Positions 5,668 through 6,372 of a stretch of DNA of 6,372 nucleotides are shown here, piece by piece. Position numbers and translations under genes: made by a program. Origin of the DNA: an uncultured Veillonella sp. GTDB taxonomy: Bacteria; Bacillota; Negativicutes; Veillonellales; Veillonellaceae. Numbering within the stretch: the first letter of the stretch is position 1; each line of letters starts with the position of its first letter. Location of the stretch: positions 1 to 6,372 of the forward strand of contig NZ_CAJZFD010000119.1 in NCBI RefSeq assembly GCF_915069625.1, given 5' to 3'. The notes below the pieces were generated by a model. The model worked only from the letters and a program-made list of their open reading frames with translations, had not been told where the DNA came from and made no database searches.

Positions 5668-6188
5668 TGGTACAACACCTCCATATAGGATCCGCCATGT
5701 AAGGCACACCAACCACCAAAGCATAGAAAGGGACCAAATGGAATGTATCGATTACGATAGCTTGTTAGTAAGAGATAGAGAGAACCAACACAAAAGGCTA
5801 CGTAAAAGAAGCATACAATCTCCCACGGCGTAAGCCACATGGCAATAGCAGAAAACCATTTCACATCGCCTAGTCCAAAGCCTTTATGACTCATAAGACG
5901 AAGTCCATATGTAATAGCACCTACACTCATAACACTTATAATCGTTATAAGCATAGACTTATCATTTATAAGGCTATACACTATACCACCTAAAACAAGC
6001 ACTAACGCCCCTTCATCAGGCAATATATAGTAATGCATATCGATGGTAGCACCTGCTATGATGATGAGTGAAAATACAGCATACAAAGCAACGTGAATAA
6101 AGGATATTGCTCGTGATGAAAGTATAATAGGCAATACAATGGATGCTAAATACACGATCAGTGCTATAACGTAATGAGTCCCTTTCAT
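5622..6188 (-). CDS. pilD: Prepilin peptidase (A24 family), short form
   Basis: Integral inner-membrane aspartyl protease that removes leader peptides from the prepilins encoded just downstream. Both catalytic motifs are present: ID50 in the IDMHYYILPD segment (49-58) and GLGD108VK (105-110), plus IPFGPFL late in the protein as in the family. About six hydrophobic helices are visible. The ATG at 6188 is preferred: GGAAGG lies seven bases upstream, whereas the in-frame ATG at 6203 has no Shine-Dalgarno. At 188 residues it lacks the roughly 100-residue N-terminal Cys-rich methyltransferase-associated domain of PilD/ComC-type enzymes, and the upstream DNA is non-coding, so this is not an assembly-split gene. 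It is the first gene of the operon in this window and overlaps the next by 46 bases. Confidence 0.9.
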   Translation of the reverse strand: MKGTHYVIALIVYLASIVLPIILSSRAISFIHVALYAVFSLIIIAGATIDMHYYILPDEGALVLVLGGIVYSLINDKSMLITIISVMSVGAITYGLRLMSHKGFGLGDVKWFSAIAMWLTPWEIVCFFYVAFCVGSLYLLLTSYRNRYIPFGPFLCFGGWCALHGGSYMEVLYQWLRHNLYIINTVLC

Positions 6189-6225
6189 ACCTTTTCCTTC
6201 CATAAAATCAACTGTACATATATTA

Positions 6226-6292
6226 ATGTAAATATAACTACTGTATAGCTATTAATATAACTACATATGTAAATGCAAATATAAATTTACAT
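6226..6292. repeat. Iterated ATGTAAAT motifs and 11-base direct repeat
   Basis: ATGTAAAT occurs at 6226-6233 and 6267-6274, and in inverted orientation (ATTTACAT) at 6285-6292. The last two form an inverted pair with a 10-base gap. In addition, AATATAACTAC is directly repeated at 6231-6241 and 6254-6264. Their position just upstream of the operon suggests regulator binding sites, but AT-rich DNA yields such repeats by chance. Confidence 0.4.
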
Positions 6293-6316
6293 TCCAATCA
6301 TCAATCCATGCACATT

Positions 6317-6368
6317 AACTATTAAGACTTAAATATTAAATAATAACTATTAAGTATTAAATATTAAG
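6317..6368. repeat. Imperfect 24-base direct repeat
   Basis: Two copies beginning AACTATTAAG (6317-6340 and 6345-6368) agree at 21 of 24 positions and are spaced 28 bases apart. Both consist almost only of A and T. The function is unknown; a tandem duplication or slippage product in intergenic DNA is the simplest reading. Confidence 0.45.
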
Positions 6369-6372
6369 TACT

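Larger units (their letters stand above)
6189..6372. other. AT-rich leader of the pilus operon with short repeats
   Basis: No gene is visible here. The stretch is very AT-rich and lies in front of the first pilus gene, so it should contain the operon promoter. The best minus-strand candidate I see is TTGCAT (6273-6278), 16-17 bases from a poor -10 (ATTAAT or TTAATA, about 6250-6256); I do not regard it as established. No terminator for an upstream gene is recognisable before the right edge. Confidence 0.5.

Noticed and set aside
5668..5724. Upstream extension of the first minor pilin to 5724
   Set aside because: It would bury the pilin leader behind 19 residues encoded by the peptidase gene in another frame; the ATG at 5667 has a strong GGAGG.
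6301..6372. Possible CRISPR-like or phage attachment repeat at the right edge
   Set aside because: Only two imperfect AT-only copies with a 4-base gap and no spacers; low complexity explains it.

Overview
The window looks like chromosomal DNA from a low-GC, Gram-negative-type Firmicute (Negativicutes, most likely Veillonella or a close relative). The basis is indirect: roughly 37-40% GC, strong Shine-Dalgarno sites, a type IV pilus/competence-type assembly cluster, and a 319-residue ATP-type phosphofructokinase. No marker gene fixes the taxon, so this is inference. All ten genes lie on the minus strand, so biological order runs from high to low coordinates.

Region 1 (6189-6372): about 184 bases of AT-rich non-coding DNA in front of the first gene. 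It holds several short direct and inverted repeats, and a promoter is only weakly suggested.

Region 2 (2047-6188): a tightly packed, overlapping eight-gene operon for a type IV pilus / type II secretion-like filament. It encodes a short prepilin peptidase, four consecutive minor (pseudo)pilins in an order matching GspH-I-J-K / FimT-PilV-PilW-PilX, then an inner-membrane platform of PilM-, PilN- and PilO-like proteins. The peptidase should trim the four pilins. The pilins would form the filament tip or priming complex, and PilM-N-O would link them to assembly components not encoded here. No ATPase, PilC, major pilin, PilP or secretin is present. The operon ends in a strong 13-bp stem terminator (1971-2017).

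Region 3 (121-1982): a probable promoter directly behind that terminator, then a shikimate-kinase-like gene with a long basic C-terminal tail. The tail reads through the start of the following gene, pfkA, by 74 bases. pfkA ends at a hairpin terminator (81-114).

Region 4 (1-80): a well-formed promoter pointing out of the left edge, with a perfect 11-bp-arm dyad over its predicted start site, which looks like a repressor operator for the next gene.

Most notable points: E5 is lost or replaced in three of the four pilins, and the peptidase lacks the usual N-terminal Cys-rich domain. The PilM-like protein has lost its nucleotide-binding loops. Substrate-site residues are substituted in both the phosphofructokinase and the shikimate kinase. 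The pilMNO-aroK neighbourhood recalls the gammaproteobacterial pilMNOPQ-aroK arrangement.
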